A DNA stretch of 56,336 nucleotides from contig NZ_LSJA01000303.1 in assembly GCF_001556515.1 (NCBI RefSeq), positions 1 to 56,336 on the forward strand, given 5' to 3'. Every line of letters starts with the position of its first letter. Position 1 is the stretch's first letter. Below the pieces are notes generated by a model. It was given only the letters and a program-made list of their open reading frames with translations. It did no database searches and was not told the DNA's origin. The position numbers and the translations under genes were made by a program. Below, piece after piece: positions 17,317 through 25,607 of the stretch. This stretch comes from Caulobacter sp. CCH9-E1. GTDB taxonomy: Bacteria > Pseudomonadota > Alphaproteobacteria > Caulobacterales > Caulobacteraceae.

Positions 17317-17766
17317 GTGACGAAATCGGATGGCCGAGGACTGAACGACCTGGACCGGCGCCTGCTGGCCCTGCTGAGGGAGGACTCCCGACAGCCGGTG
17401 ACCAAGCTGGCCAGCGATCTCGGGCTGTCTCGCGCCAATGTCTACGCCCGCCTCAGCCGGCTGGAGGAGGAGGGCGTGATCGGCGGCTATACAGTCAGGC
17501 TGGGCGAGGCCTACGATCGGCGACTGATCCGCGCCCAGGTGATGATCAAGGCCTTGCTGAAACACGCGAAGACGATCGAAGAGGCCTTGGCTCGGATGCC
17601 CGGGCTCTCGGCGTTGCACGCGATCAGCGGCGAATACGACCTGATCGCGGTCGTGGAGGCCGAGACCGTCGGCGAGCTCAACGCCCTGATCGACGCCATC
17701 GGCGAACTGGAGGGGATTGAACGGACGACGTCATCAATCCTGCTGGCGACGAAGGTTCTGCGCTAA
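17317..17766 (+). CDS. Lrp/AsnC-family transcriptional regulator
   Basis: A 149-residue regulator with a GTG start and GGGGGAG upstream. The N-terminal helix-turn-helix (about 10-60) includes LNDLDRRLLALLREDSRQ and LGLSRANVYARLSRLEEEG. The C-terminal RAM ligand-binding domain spans about 70-145, with the motif ISGEYDLIAVVEA. Lrp-type proteins sense amino acids and form octamers or hexadecamers that wrap DNA. Its place between peptidase and D-glutamate genes suggests control of this locus by an amino acid released from the peptides. The following gene encodes a second RAM domain in the same reading frame, past a single TAA. Confidence 0.92.
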   Translation: MTKSDGRGLNDLDRRLLALLREDSRQPVTKLASDLGLSRANVYARLSRLEEEGVIGGYTVRLGEAYDRRLIRAQVMIKALLKHAKTIEEALARMPGLSALHAISGEYDLIAVVEAETVGELNALIDAIGELEGIERTTSSILLATKVLR

Positions 17767-17868
17767 GCGCTCGCGCCGAGCTTTTCTCTCGCCGACGCCG
17801 CCCAACTCGGCCGTTTTTACGGTCCGCTCCGACATAACCTCTTGCCCGGGGTTCAGCGGAGAGGCGCC

Positions 17869-18198
17869 GTGCAGCTTGAGCAGATCCATACCGGACCAGG
17901 CTTCCTGGGCGTCGCGGCCGACGCGGGGCGCGCAGCGCCGCATCGCGCCCATGTCATGCTTCGACTGGCGCGACGGGACATGGAGAGCGTCGAGCGCGAT
18001 CTGGCGGACCTCGCCGGACTGACTGCGCTGCACCAGATCTCTGGCGACTACGATCTGGTGGCGGTGGTCGAGGCCTCTCAGGCGGAAGCGCTGGACGCGT
18101 TGATCGCCGGAATCACCCGCCTACCCGGAGTCAGCGCGGCCATGATCTCTCGCATCCTGTCTCCGGTCCGGGCCGACGCCCGGTCCTTCGCCGCCTGA
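17869..18198 (+). CDS. Stand-alone RAM (Lrp ligand-binding) domain protein without HTH
   Basis: A 109-residue protein matching only the C-terminal effector domain of Lrp/AsnC regulators. Its core LHQISGDYDLVAVVEA closely resembles LHAISGEYDLIAVVEA in the gene just upstream, so the pair may come from a duplication that lost the DNA-binding half. The GTG start at 17869 has GGAGAGG 4 bases upstream. The frame is the same as the upstream Lrp gene, and no stop lies between that gene's TAA (17764-17766) and this start. RAM-only proteins can bind amino acids or form mixed oligomers with full-length partners. The function is inferred. Confidence 0.75.
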   Translation: MQLEQIHTGPGFLGVAADAGRAAPHRAHVMLRLARRDMESVERDLADLAGLTALHQISGDYDLVAVVEASQAEALDALIAGITRLPGVSAAMISRILSPVRADARSFAA

Positions 18199-18226
18199 AG
18201 CCCTTTCGCCAGAAAGAGACGCCGTC

Positions 18227-19252
18227 GTGGATTTTCCCTATCCGTGCCTGATGTTCCTCGCCGACGTCGATCGCGTCAGCGCCAAGACCGCCCTGGGCGT
18301 GGCCTATTGGCGTCCTGACGCCTGTGTCGGCCAATTGCGCTTGCCGGGCGGCGAGGTCGATCTGGGCCTGCCTGACATGAGCCCCAGCGCGGCCAAGGCC
18401 GCCGGCGCGCGCTCCTTGCTGATCGGCGTGGCCAATGCCGGCGGCTTCATTCCGCCGCACTGGGAAGCCGTGCTGATCGAGGCTCTGGAAGCGGGCCTGG
18501 ACTTGGTTTCGGGGTTGCATACCCGTCTCGCCAGCTTGCCCCGCGTTCGGGAGACGGCCGAACGCCTGGGGCGTCGGCTGTTCGAAGCGCGCGAGGCCGA
18601 TCCCCGCTTTATCGTGGTCGGCGAGGGCGCGAAGCGTAGCGGTCGGCGCCTGCTGACCGTCGGCACCGATTGCGCCGTTGGCAAGATGTATGCGGCGCTG
18701 GCCCTCACCAAGGAGCTGAAGGCGCGGGGTGTCGACGCTGACTTCCGCGCCACCGGCCAGACCGGCATCTTTATCGCCGGCTCGGGCGCGCCTATCGATG
18801 CGATCGTCTCGGATTTCGTGGCCGGCGCGGCCGAGGCGCTGAGCCCGGCGGCGGCGCCAGACCACTGGGACATTATCGAGGGGCAGGGCTCGTTGTTCCA
18901 TCCCGCCTACGCGGGCGTCACGCTGGGTCTGCTGCACGGCAGTCAGCCTGACGCGCTCGTGCTCTGCCACGATGCGTTGCGGACGGCGATCGACGGGCTG
19001 GAAACCTTCCCGACGCCTAGCCTGGCCGAGGCGGCGGAGCTGAATCTGCGGCTGGCGAGGCTGACCAGTCCCGCGGTGCGCCTCGCCGGGGTCTGCGTGA
19101 ACACCTCGCGGCTCTGCCCTGAGGACGCCGAGGCCTATCTTCGGGACGTGACGGCCGAGCTGGGTGTTCCGTGCTGCGATCCGGTTCGCACGGGCGTGGC
19201 GGCCATCGTCGATGGTCTTGTGGAGGATAGCGCGCGCCGAGGCGCGGCCTAA
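18227..19252 (+). CDS. dgcN: DUF1611/DgcN-type N-acetyltransferase (D-glutamate to N-acetyl-D-glutamate)
   Basis: A 341-residue protein of the DUF1611 family, whose described member DgcN acetylates D-glutamate. A P-loop-like GTDCAVGKM at about 146-154 begins the C-terminal domain; the N-terminal domain holds ANAGGFIPPHW. The next gene, with a TAATG overlap, encodes the matching enolase-superfamily racemase DgcA, the same pair described in marine bacteria for D-Glu catabolism. In this pathway DgcN makes N-acetyl-D-Glu and DgcA converts it to N-acetyl-L-Glu. The pairing raises confidence over domain similarity alone. The enzyme should be cytoplasmic. Confidence 0.82.
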   Translation: MDFPYPCLMFLADVDRVSAKTALGVAYWRPDACVGQLRLPGGEVDLGLPDMSPSAAKAAGARSLLIGVANAGGFIPPHWEAVLIEALEAGLDLVSGLHTRLASLPRVRETAERLGRRLFEAREADPRFIVVGEGAKRSGRRLLTVGTDCAVGKMYAALALTKELKARGVDADFRATGQTGIFIAGSGAPIDAIVSDFVAGAAEALSPAAAPDHWDIIEGQGSLFHPAYAGVTLGLLHGSQPDALVLCHDALRTAIDGLETFPTPSLAEAAELNLRLARLTSPAVRLAGVCVNTSRLCPEDAEAYLRDVTAELGVPCCDPVRTGVAAIVDGLVEDSARRGAA

Positions 19253-20238
19253 TGCGGCTGACCGCGCGGTCGAGGGTCCACGCCCTGACCGAACCGTTCA
19301 TCATCGCGCGGAAAGCCTATACCGAGGCCGTCGTCGTCGAGGTCGAGATCGAGGCGGACGGCGTGGTTGGGCGCGGCGAAGCCGCAGGCGTTGATTATCG
19401 CGGCGACACCCCCGATCGAATGCTGATTCAATTGCAGGATCTGGCCGAGCGATTGGAGCGTGGCGAAGATTGGGACCGCGCGCGTCTTCAGGCGCTTCTG
19501 CCGGCCGGCGGCGCCCGCAACGCCGTCGATTGCGCGCTCTGGGATCTGGACGCCAAGCGCTCGGGCGTCCCCGCCGTCGTTCGGGCGGGCTTGGCCCCGC
19601 TGACGCCCGTCGAGACCTTCGTCACGCTGGGCATGGATACGCCAGAGGCCATGGGCGCGAAGGCCGCGCGCTGGACGAGCCGCTACGGCGCGCTGAAGGT
19701 CAAGCTGGGCGACGTGGATGATATGGCGCGTCTCGAGGTCATTCGCGTGGCCGCGCCATCGGCCCGCCTGATCGCCGACGCCAACCAAGGCTGGACGCTC
19801 GCGCAGCTCAATGACCGAGCGCCGCGCATGGCTCAGCTGGGCGTGGAACTCCTGGAACAGCCGCTGCCGGTGGGCCGGGATGACGAACTTTTCGACTATC
19901 GCGGCGCCGTGCCGCTGTGCGCGGACGAGTCGTTTGACGATCGCGCGGACCTCGACAAGGTCTTGGGCCGCTATGCCTTCTGCAACATCAAGCTGGACAA
20001 GGCCGGGGGCCTGACTGAAGCGCTGGCGCTCGCCGCCGCGGCGCGCCAAGTTGGCCTGCGGCTGATGGTCGGCTGCATGGAGGGAACCTCGCTTGGGATC
20101 GCTCCGGCCCTGCTGCTGGCGCAGAGCTGCGAGATCATCGATCTGGATTGCCCGATGCAGCTCGTCCGCGATGTCGATGGCGGTTTCGGCTACCAGGACG
20201 GCTGGCTGAGACCCAACGGGCCGGAGCTCTGGGGCTAG
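19252..20238 (+). CDS. dgcA: DgcA-type N-acetyl-D-glutamate racemase / dipeptide epimerase (enolase superfamily)
   Basis: A 328-residue enzyme of the muconate-lactonising subgroup. The catalytic KxK is Lys149/Lys151 in LKVKLG. Metal ligands are Asp176 (ADANQGW), Glu202 (LEQPLP) and Asp225 (ADESF). The second catalytic Lys is probably Lys247 in NIKLDK. Relatives are L-Ala-D/L-Glu dipeptide epimerases. Direct coupling to dgcN favours N-acetyl-D-glutamate racemisation, but epimerisation of peptidoglycan-type Ala-Glu dipeptides cannot be excluded. It converges on an Lrp gene with only 3 bases between them. Confidence 0.82.
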   Translation: MRLTARSRVHALTEPFIIARKAYTEAVVVEVEIEADGVVGRGEAAGVDYRGDTPDRMLIQLQDLAERLERGEDWDRARLQALLPAGGARNAVDCALWDLDAKRSGVPAVVRAGLAPLTPVETFVTLGMDTPEAMGAKAARWTSRYGALKVKLGDVDDMARLEVIRVAAPSARLIADANQGWTLAQLNDRAPRMAQLGVELLEQPLPVGRDDELFDYRGAVPLCADESFDDRADLDKVLGRYAFCNIKLDKAGGLTEALALAAAARQVGLRLMVGCMEGTSLGIAPALLLAQSCEIIDLDCPMQLVRDVDGGFGYQDGWLRPNGPELWG

Positions 20239-20241
20239 GGG

Positions 20242-20751
20242 TCAGACGTCCAAGTCCTGACCGGTCGCCAGAAGGGCGGTCAGGTCCAGGTTCGCCTCGC
20301 CCTTCAGCTTCTTGGTCACGGGCAGGGTCACGTAGTCGAACGAGACGTTCAGGGTGTCCAACATGTGCTCCATGATGGTCTGATAGTGCTCGATGCCGAA
20401 GGCGGCCACCGTGATCAGATAATCGACGCCGCCCAGCACGGCTTGGCAACCGATCACGTTCGGCAGGTCGGCGATACCGACCTCGAACACCTTGGCCTTG
20501 GCGTAGGAATAGTCCGTCAGCTTGATTTGCACGACGAAGGTCGAGAGCTTGGCCAGTCGCCCAAGATCGACCTCGGCATGATAGCCGCGAATGATTTTGG
20601 ATTTCTCGAGCCGTTTCATCCGCTCCCAGCAGCGCGAGGCCGACAGCCCGACCAATTCCCCCATCGCCGCCTTGGTCACGCGTCCCTGGCGCTGCAGCAG
20701 CGCCAGAATCTTGAGGTCGATGCGGTCGAGGTCCTTGCGCGGGTCCGTCAT
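20242..20751 (-). CDS. Lrp/AsnC-family transcriptional regulator
   Basis: A 169-residue Lrp-type regulator. The HTH spans about 8-60 (LDRIDLKILALLQRQG, VGLSASRCWERMKRLEKS). The RAM domain spans about 70-150 and carries VLGGVDYLITVAA. The C-terminal tail is slightly longer than usual. It is divergent from the D-aminoacylase gene (start 20918) and tail-to-tail with dgcA, so it may control the D-aminoacylase or the whole peptide locus. The 166-bp gap to the D-aminoacylase should hold the shared promoters; I see no obvious operator there. Confidence 0.9.
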   Translation of the reverse strand: MTDPRKDLDRIDLKILALLQRQGRVTKAAMGELVGLSASRCWERMKRLEKSKIIRGYHAEVDLGRLAKLSTFVVQIKLTDYSYAKAKVFEVGIADLPNVIGCQAVLGGVDYLITVAAFGIEHYQTIMEHMLDTLNVSFDYVTLPVTKKLKGEANLDLTALLATGQDLDV

Positions 20752-20917
20752 GGGCCGTCCTTGCTGGTCGTCGCGCCACGCTTAGCGCAACGGCGGCGGG
20801 AAAGGTAAGCGCCAGCGGCGGATCGCGGGAAGGGACCTCGCGCCAAGAGCCCTTGAAACAGCGGAAACGCTTGTCAGCCCGCGATAGACTTCACCGGATG
20901 CAACAGAGCGTGGGCGT

Positions 20918-22456
20918 ATGAGACTTCACCTGTTCCGGTCGGCCCTGGGCGCGACCTTCGCTTGCCTGCTGGGGTCCAGCGCCCTGGCTTCGACGCTGAT
21001 CGTCCACGCCAAGGTGATCGACGGCTCCGGCGCGCCGGCCCGTTCGGTCAGCGTGCGGATCGACAAGGATCGCATCGTCGCCGTCGGACGGCTCAAGCCC
21101 GCGCCGGGCGAGACCGTGGTCGACGCCAAGGGTTTGACCCTGGCGCCAGGCTTCATCGACGCCCACAGTCACCACGACCGGCAGGCCGAGAAGACGCCGG
21201 ACATGGCGATGCTGGCGGCCCAGGGCGTGACCACCATCGTGGTGGGGCAGGATGGCGAGTCCGCCGTGCCGATCAGGACCTATTTCGATCAGCTGGCTCG
21301 CTCGCCTCTCGCGGTCAACGTCGCCTCCTATACTGGTCACGGCAGCTTGCGCGCCCGCGCCATGGGGCAGGATTACAAGCGTCCGGCCACGCAGGCCGAG
21401 ATCGCGCATATGGGCGCAGAGCTGTCCGAGGATCTCCGCGCGGGATCACTAGGCCTTTCGACAGGGCTCGAATACGACCCTGGCATCTACGGGACGCCGG
21501 ATGAGGTGATCGCCCTGGCCAAGACCGCGGCGGCTGGCGGCGGACGCTATATCAGCCACCTGCGCAGCGAGGACGTGAAGCTGGACGCGGCGATCGATGA
21601 GATCATCAAGATCGGCCGCGAAGCAAAGTTGCCTGTGCAGATCTCACACCTGAAGATCGGCATCGTCGATCGCTGGGGCGAGGCGCCGAAGATCCTCGCC
21701 AAGCTGGACGCCGCGCGCGCCCAGGGCGTGGACATCACCGCCGACGTCTATCCGTACAGTTTCTGGCAGAGCAATCTTTCGGTGCTGCTGCCCGAGCGAA
21801 ACTTCGAGGATCGCGCCGCAGCGCGGTTCGCCCTGTCCAAGCTGACCACGCCCGAAGGGCTGCGGATCGCGGTGTTCGCGCCGGATTCCTCGCTGGTCGG
21901 CAAGACCATCGCCCAGATCGCGGCCGAGCGGCGCGCCGATCCGATCGAAACCTATCTGGCGCTGACCCGGCAGTCGGAGGCCTATGGCGCGGCTCACCCC
22001 GAGGTCGAGCGGGTAGACGCGGTGATCGGCTCGGCCATGGCCGAGTCCGACATCGCCGCCTTCGTCGCCTGGAAGTACGCGGTGATCTGCTCGGACGGCA
22101 TGACCCACGGTCTTCACCCGCGCGGGTTCGGCGCCTTCGCCAAGATCCTGCGGGTCTACGTCCGGGAAAAGCATCTGCTGACCCTGGAACAGGCCGTCCA
22201 CAAGATGTCGGCGCAGACGGCCGCCCAGCTGGGCTTGGCCGAGCGGGGCGCGATCGCGTCGGGCTTTCATGCCGATCTCGTGCTGTTCGACCCCGCGCGC
22301 ATCGCCGACCGTTCGGATCTGGACCACCCCAACGCCGTGGCGACCGGCGTCAGCACGGTCTGGGTCAACGGCGTCGTCGTGTTCGACAAGGGCGCCGCAA
22401 CGCGCGCGCGGCCCGGACAGGTCGTGCGGCGGGCCGGCTGGTCGTCGGGAAGTTAG
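20918..22456 (+). CDS. Secreted N-acyl-D-amino-acid deacylase (D-aminoacylase), amidohydrolase superfamily
   Basis: A 512-residue metal-dependent amidohydrolase. Residues 1-24 form a signal peptide ending in SALAS, so it is exported. The first metal motif is HSHHD (His83/His85). Further ligand regions are YISHLRSED and VQISHLK. The SDGMTHGLHPRGFGAFAKIL segment is typical of D-aminoacylases. The family removes acyl groups from D-amino acids; close relatives cleave D-residue-containing peptides. Its location beside dgcN/dgcA suggests that it frees D-Glu or another D-amino acid from acylated or peptide forms before cytoplasmic conversion. Confidence 0.88.
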   Translation: MRLHLFRSALGATFACLLGSSALASTLIVHAKVIDGSGAPARSVSVRIDKDRIVAVGRLKPAPGETVVDAKGLTLAPGFIDAHSHHDRQAEKTPDMAMLAAQGVTTIVVGQDGESAVPIRTYFDQLARSPLAVNVASYTGHGSLRARAMGQDYKRPATQAEIAHMGAELSEDLRAGSLGLSTGLEYDPGIYGTPDEVIALAKTAAAGGGRYISHLRSEDVKLDAAIDEIIKIGREAKLPVQISHLKIGIVDRWGEAPKILAKLDAARAQGVDITADVYPYSFWQSNLSVLLPERNFEDRAAARFALSKLTTPEGLRIAVFAPDSSLVGKTIAQIAAERRADPIETYLALTRQSEAYGAAHPEVERVDAVIGSAMAESDIAAFVAWKYAVICSDGMTHGLHPRGFGAFAKILRVYVREKHLLTLEQAVHKMSAQTAAQLGLAERGAIASGFHADLVLFDPARIADRSDLDHPNAVATGVSTVWVNGVVVFDKGAATRARPGQVVRRAGWSSGS

Positions 22457-22609
22457 GCGGCCTCCGTTATCTCGACGGCTCCCGGACGCACTGGTCGCAC
22501 CGCGGGGCTATCCATTCGACATCATGATCGGCGCCCTCGCGATCAGGCTGTCACGCATCCGTCGTCAACGCCTTCTAGTCCCGGCCTGATATCAGTCGGG
22601 ATTCTGGTC

Positions 22610-23812
22610 ATGTTCAGTCGTCTTTGGTTCGTCGCCGCCGTTTCGGCGGCGATCTTGGGCCTTGGTTCCTCCGCGGCGGCCGCGCCCAGCGGGCTGGCTC
22701 GCCTGCCGCTGACCCAAAACGGCGGGACCTGGGCGTCCGGGCACGTGCAGGGCGTCGCGGTCGATGTGAGGGGCGGCTACGTCTATTACTCCTTCACGAA
22801 CCTGCTCGCGAAGTACGACTTCGACGGGAAGCTGATCGGGACCCTGGTCGGCTGGACCGGGCACCTGGGCGACCTCGATTTCAATCCGGCCGACGGCAAG
22901 GTTTATGGGTCGCTCGAATACAAGAAGGACAAGGCGTTCTACATAGCGGTCATCGACGTGGCGCGCTTGAACAAGGTGGGCGTCGAGGCGAGCCAAAGCG
23001 CGATCTTTCGCACCGTCTACCTGCCCGAGGTCGTGAAGGACTATTCCGCCGACCTGAACGGCGACGGACAGCTCGATGGCGACGACGGCAAGTTCAAGGG
23101 CGATGGAGTCGCCTCGCGCGATCACCGCTATGGCTGTTCGGGCATCGACGGGGTGTCGTTCGGCCCAGCGTTCGGCCACGTGGACGGTCCGCGCTACCTG
23201 ACCGTGGCCTACGGGATCTACGGGGACACGTCGCGGACCGACAATGACCATCAGGTGCTGCTGCAGTACGCCGTCGGCGATTGGGACCGCTACGCCAGCG
23301 CCCTGACCGAGGCGGCGCCGCATCACAACGGCCCCGCGGCGCCGAATGGCAAATATTTCGTCCGCACCGGCAACACGCGCTACGGCGTACAGAACCTGGC
23401 CTATGACGAAACCCAGCAGCGCTGGTTCATGGGCGTCTATCGGGGCGGCAAGCCGGACTTCCCCAACTATCTCTTGTTCGCCATCGAGGCGCGCGCCAAG
23501 CCGGCGGCGGCCGACTTGCTCGGCGCGCCAGCTCCTGGCGGCAAGGGGTGGGAGCAGGGGATGTTGATCCCACTCGCCGCCGACGGCCTGAAGGATCCCG
23601 CCACCGGCGTGCGCGGCTGGAACCAGAAGGCCGACGTCGGTTTCCAGCCCGTCGGCCACGGGCTGTTCTATGTCTCCGCCAACGCCGCAATCGATGGCAA
23701 GCAGACCGCCGATCTTACTCTGATGCGCTGGACTGGCGACGCACAGGCGCCATTTGCACCGGCTACGGAGGAAGATGCGCGCGCCCTGACCGCCGCCCCG
23801 GCTGGTCGGTGA
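22610..23812 (+). CDS. Secreted protein of unknown function, beta-propeller-like with an EF-hand-like calcium loop
   Basis: A 400-residue protein I do not recognise. A clear signal peptide ends near residue 25 (SSAAAAP). The body has repeated short beta segments rich in Tyr/Gly/Asp, for example GGYVYYSFTNLLAKYDFDG and LDFNPADGKVYGSLEYKK, suggesting a beta-propeller or similar extracellular fold. Residues 148-159 (DLNGDGQLDGDD) match a 12-residue EF-hand calcium loop, as in dockerins. It follows the D-aminoacylase gene by 153 bases and precedes a sigma-factor gene. A role outside the cytoplasm is safe; the rest is unknown. Confidence 0.75.
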   Translation: MFSRLWFVAAVSAAILGLGSSAAAAPSGLARLPLTQNGGTWASGHVQGVAVDVRGGYVYYSFTNLLAKYDFDGKLIGTLVGWTGHLGDLDFNPADGKVYGSLEYKKDKAFYIAVIDVARLNKVGVEASQSAIFRTVYLPEVVKDYSADLNGDGQLDGDDGKFKGDGVASRDHRYGCSGIDGVSFGPAFGHVDGPRYLTVAYGIYGDTSRTDNDHQVLLQYAVGDWDRYASALTEAAPHHNGPAAPNGKYFVRTGNTRYGVQNLAYDETQQRWFMGVYRGGKPDFPNYLLFAIEARAKPAAADLLGAPAPGGKGWEQGMLIPLAADGLKDPATGVRGWNQKADVGFQPVGHGLFYVSANAAIDGKQTADLTLMRWTGDAQAPFAPATEEDARALTAAPAGR

Positions 23813-23931
23813 TCTCGCGACAACTTCAGGTTCTGGCTAAGCCGGACTGTCACAATAGATGGCTAGGCAGGTTTCCGAACCGAGGGGCGCCTGCGCCGGG
23901 GTTAGCGCAATATTCAGCCAGCGGATGACGG

Positions 23932-24534
23932 ATGAGCAGCGCCGACAGGGATAGGACACTGTGGTTCCTGCGGAACATCCTTCCGCATGAGCCGGCGCTG
24001 CGGGGCTGGCTGTCGCGCGGGGCCTTGCCCGGCGTCGACGCCGACGACATCATCCAGGAAGCCTATTCGATCCTGGCCGAGCTCGAGTCGGTCGACGGCA
24101 TCCGCCATCCCCGCGCCTATCTGTTCCAGGTCGCGAGATCGATCATCACGCGCCATGTCCGCCGCGCTCGGATCGTGCCGATCCATGCGGTCGAGGACCT
24201 CGAGCGGCTGGACCCGCTGGACGACGAAGCCTCGCCCGAGCAGCGCACGATCGATCGGGACGAGCTGCGGCAGCTGGCGCGCGCGATCGCCGCCATGCCG
24301 GCGAAGACGCAAGAGGCCTTCGTGTTGCGTCGCGTCCGGGGACTGTCGCAGCGCGAGGTGGCGGCGCGCATGCGCATTTCGGAGAACACCGTCGAGACGC
24401 ACATCTCCCGAGGCGTGCTTTTCTTGATTGATTGGTTCGGGCGTGGCGGAAACAAGCGGTCCCAAACCTCTAAGACGATGAACCGGGAGAGCGCCTCGAG
24501 ACATGGCCGTGCGAGAAACCCATCGCGACATTGA
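23932..24534 (+). CDS. FecI-type ECF RNA polymerase sigma factor
   Basis: A 200-residue extracytoplasmic-function sigma factor. Region 2 covers about 35-80 (ADDIIQEAYSILAELESV). Region 4 covers about 115-165, with AFVLRRVRGLSQREVAARMRIS as the helix-turn-helix. The next gene encodes FecR and overlaps by 32 bases, and an STN-domain TonB receptor follows. In such systems substrate binding at the receptor signals through FecR to the sigma factor, which transcribes the receptor gene. The C-terminal about 30 residues past region 4 are Arg/Ser-rich and overlap fecR, so they may be of little functional weight. Confidence 0.92.
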   Translation: MSSADRDRTLWFLRNILPHEPALRGWLSRGALPGVDADDIIQEAYSILAELESVDGIRHPRAYLFQVARSIITRHVRRARIVPIHAVEDLERLDPLDDEASPEQRTIDRDELRQLARAIAAMPAKTQEAFVLRRVRGLSQREVAARMRISENTVETHISRGVLFLIDWFGRGGNKRSQTSKTMNRESASRHGRARNPSRH

Positions 24535-25513
24535 CCGCGCGGCGTCCGAATGGGCGGCGCGGCAGGATCGCGGCCCGCTCTCGCCGGACGAGGACGCGGC
24601 GCTGGAGGCTTGGCTGCGGGGCGATCCCCGCCGCCGGGGCGCGCTGCTGCGCGCGCGCGCCGTGTCGTTGATGAGCGAGTCGGCCCAGGCCCTGGGTCCC
24701 GACTTCGATCCCGAAACCTTCGCGGAGCCGCGGCGCCCGAGGCTGTCGCGCCGCGGGGTGCTGACAGGCTCCGGCGCGGCGGTGGCGGCCGCCTCCCTGG
24801 TCGCCTTTGGCCTGGCGAGTTCGGCCGCCGGCGCGGTGGTCAGCACCGAGCGCGGCGAGATCCGTCTGGTGCCGCTGAAGGACGGATCGACCGTCCTTCT
24901 GAACACCGAAAGCCGCATCCGCGTCCGCTATGACGAGGGGCGACGCGAGGTCACCCTGCTGACGGGCGAGGCCTATTTCTCGGTCGCCCGCGACGAGCGG
25001 CGGCCGTTCGTGGTCGAGGTGGACGGTCGCAAGCTGCGGACGACGCAGGCGGGCTTCCGCGTTCGCAAGTTGGACAAGGCTCCGGTCGACCTGCTGGTCA
25101 GCCAGGGGCGGGTCGATGTCTCCGCCGCCCCGCTCTTTGGCGCAGGCAAGGTGTTGGCGGTCAGCGCCAACACCCGGTTGGCCTTGGCCGACGCGGTCCA
25201 CCATTCCGCCGAACGGCCTCGTCCGATCGCGCCCGAGGCGGTGACCCGCGAACTGGCCTGGCGCGATGGCAAGCTGGCGTTCGAGGGCGAGACCCTCAGC
25301 CAGGCCGCCTTAGCCTTCGCGCGCTACAGCGACACCCGGATCGAGATCCGCGACCCCGCCCTGGCCCGCGAGCCTGTCACGGGCCTCTTCGCCGCCAGCG
25401 ACCCGGTCGGCTTCAGTCGCGCCGTGGCTCAGGTCTTCGACGCGCGCCTGCAGAGAGACGGCGACACGGTTGTGCTGAGCCGCGGCGCACAACCTCCTGC
25501 TGCGGCGCAATAA
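24503..25513 (+). CDS. FecR-family anti-sigma/sigma regulator, inner membrane
   Basis: A 336-residue FecR protein. The cytosolic N-terminal domain (DUF4880-like, about 8-55) contains EWAARQDRGPLSPDEDAALEAW. One membrane span lies at about 85-108, preceded by SRRGVLTG, which has a twin-arginine look. The periplasmic FecR domain follows (about 112-215), then a DUF4974-like C-terminal domain (about 255-330). It links the STN domain of the downstream TonB receptor to the upstream sigma factor. The start lies inside the sigma-factor gene, consistent with coupled translation. Confidence 0.92.
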   Translation: MAVRETHRDIDRAASEWAARQDRGPLSPDEDAALEAWLRGDPRRRGALLRARAVSLMSESAQALGPDFDPETFAEPRRPRLSRRGVLTGSGAAVAAASLVAFGLASSAAGAVVSTERGEIRLVPLKDGSTVLLNTESRIRVRYDEGRREVTLLTGEAYFSVARDERRPFVVEVDGRKLRTTQAGFRVRKLDKAPVDLLVSQGRVDVSAAPLFGAGKVLAVSANTRLALADAVHHSAERPRPIAPEAVTRELAWRDGKLAFEGETLSQAALAFARYSDTRIEIRDPALAREPVTGLFAASDPVGFSRAVAQVFDARLQRDGDTVVLSRGAQPPAAAQ

Positions 25514-25607
25514 GAAGTTTTTGCAACAGATAGCGGAAGGGGGCGGGGCGACGGCTCTCAACCCGCAACGTCGCGAGCAACGCGATGCTTGGGGGTTCGT
25601 ACAGCCA

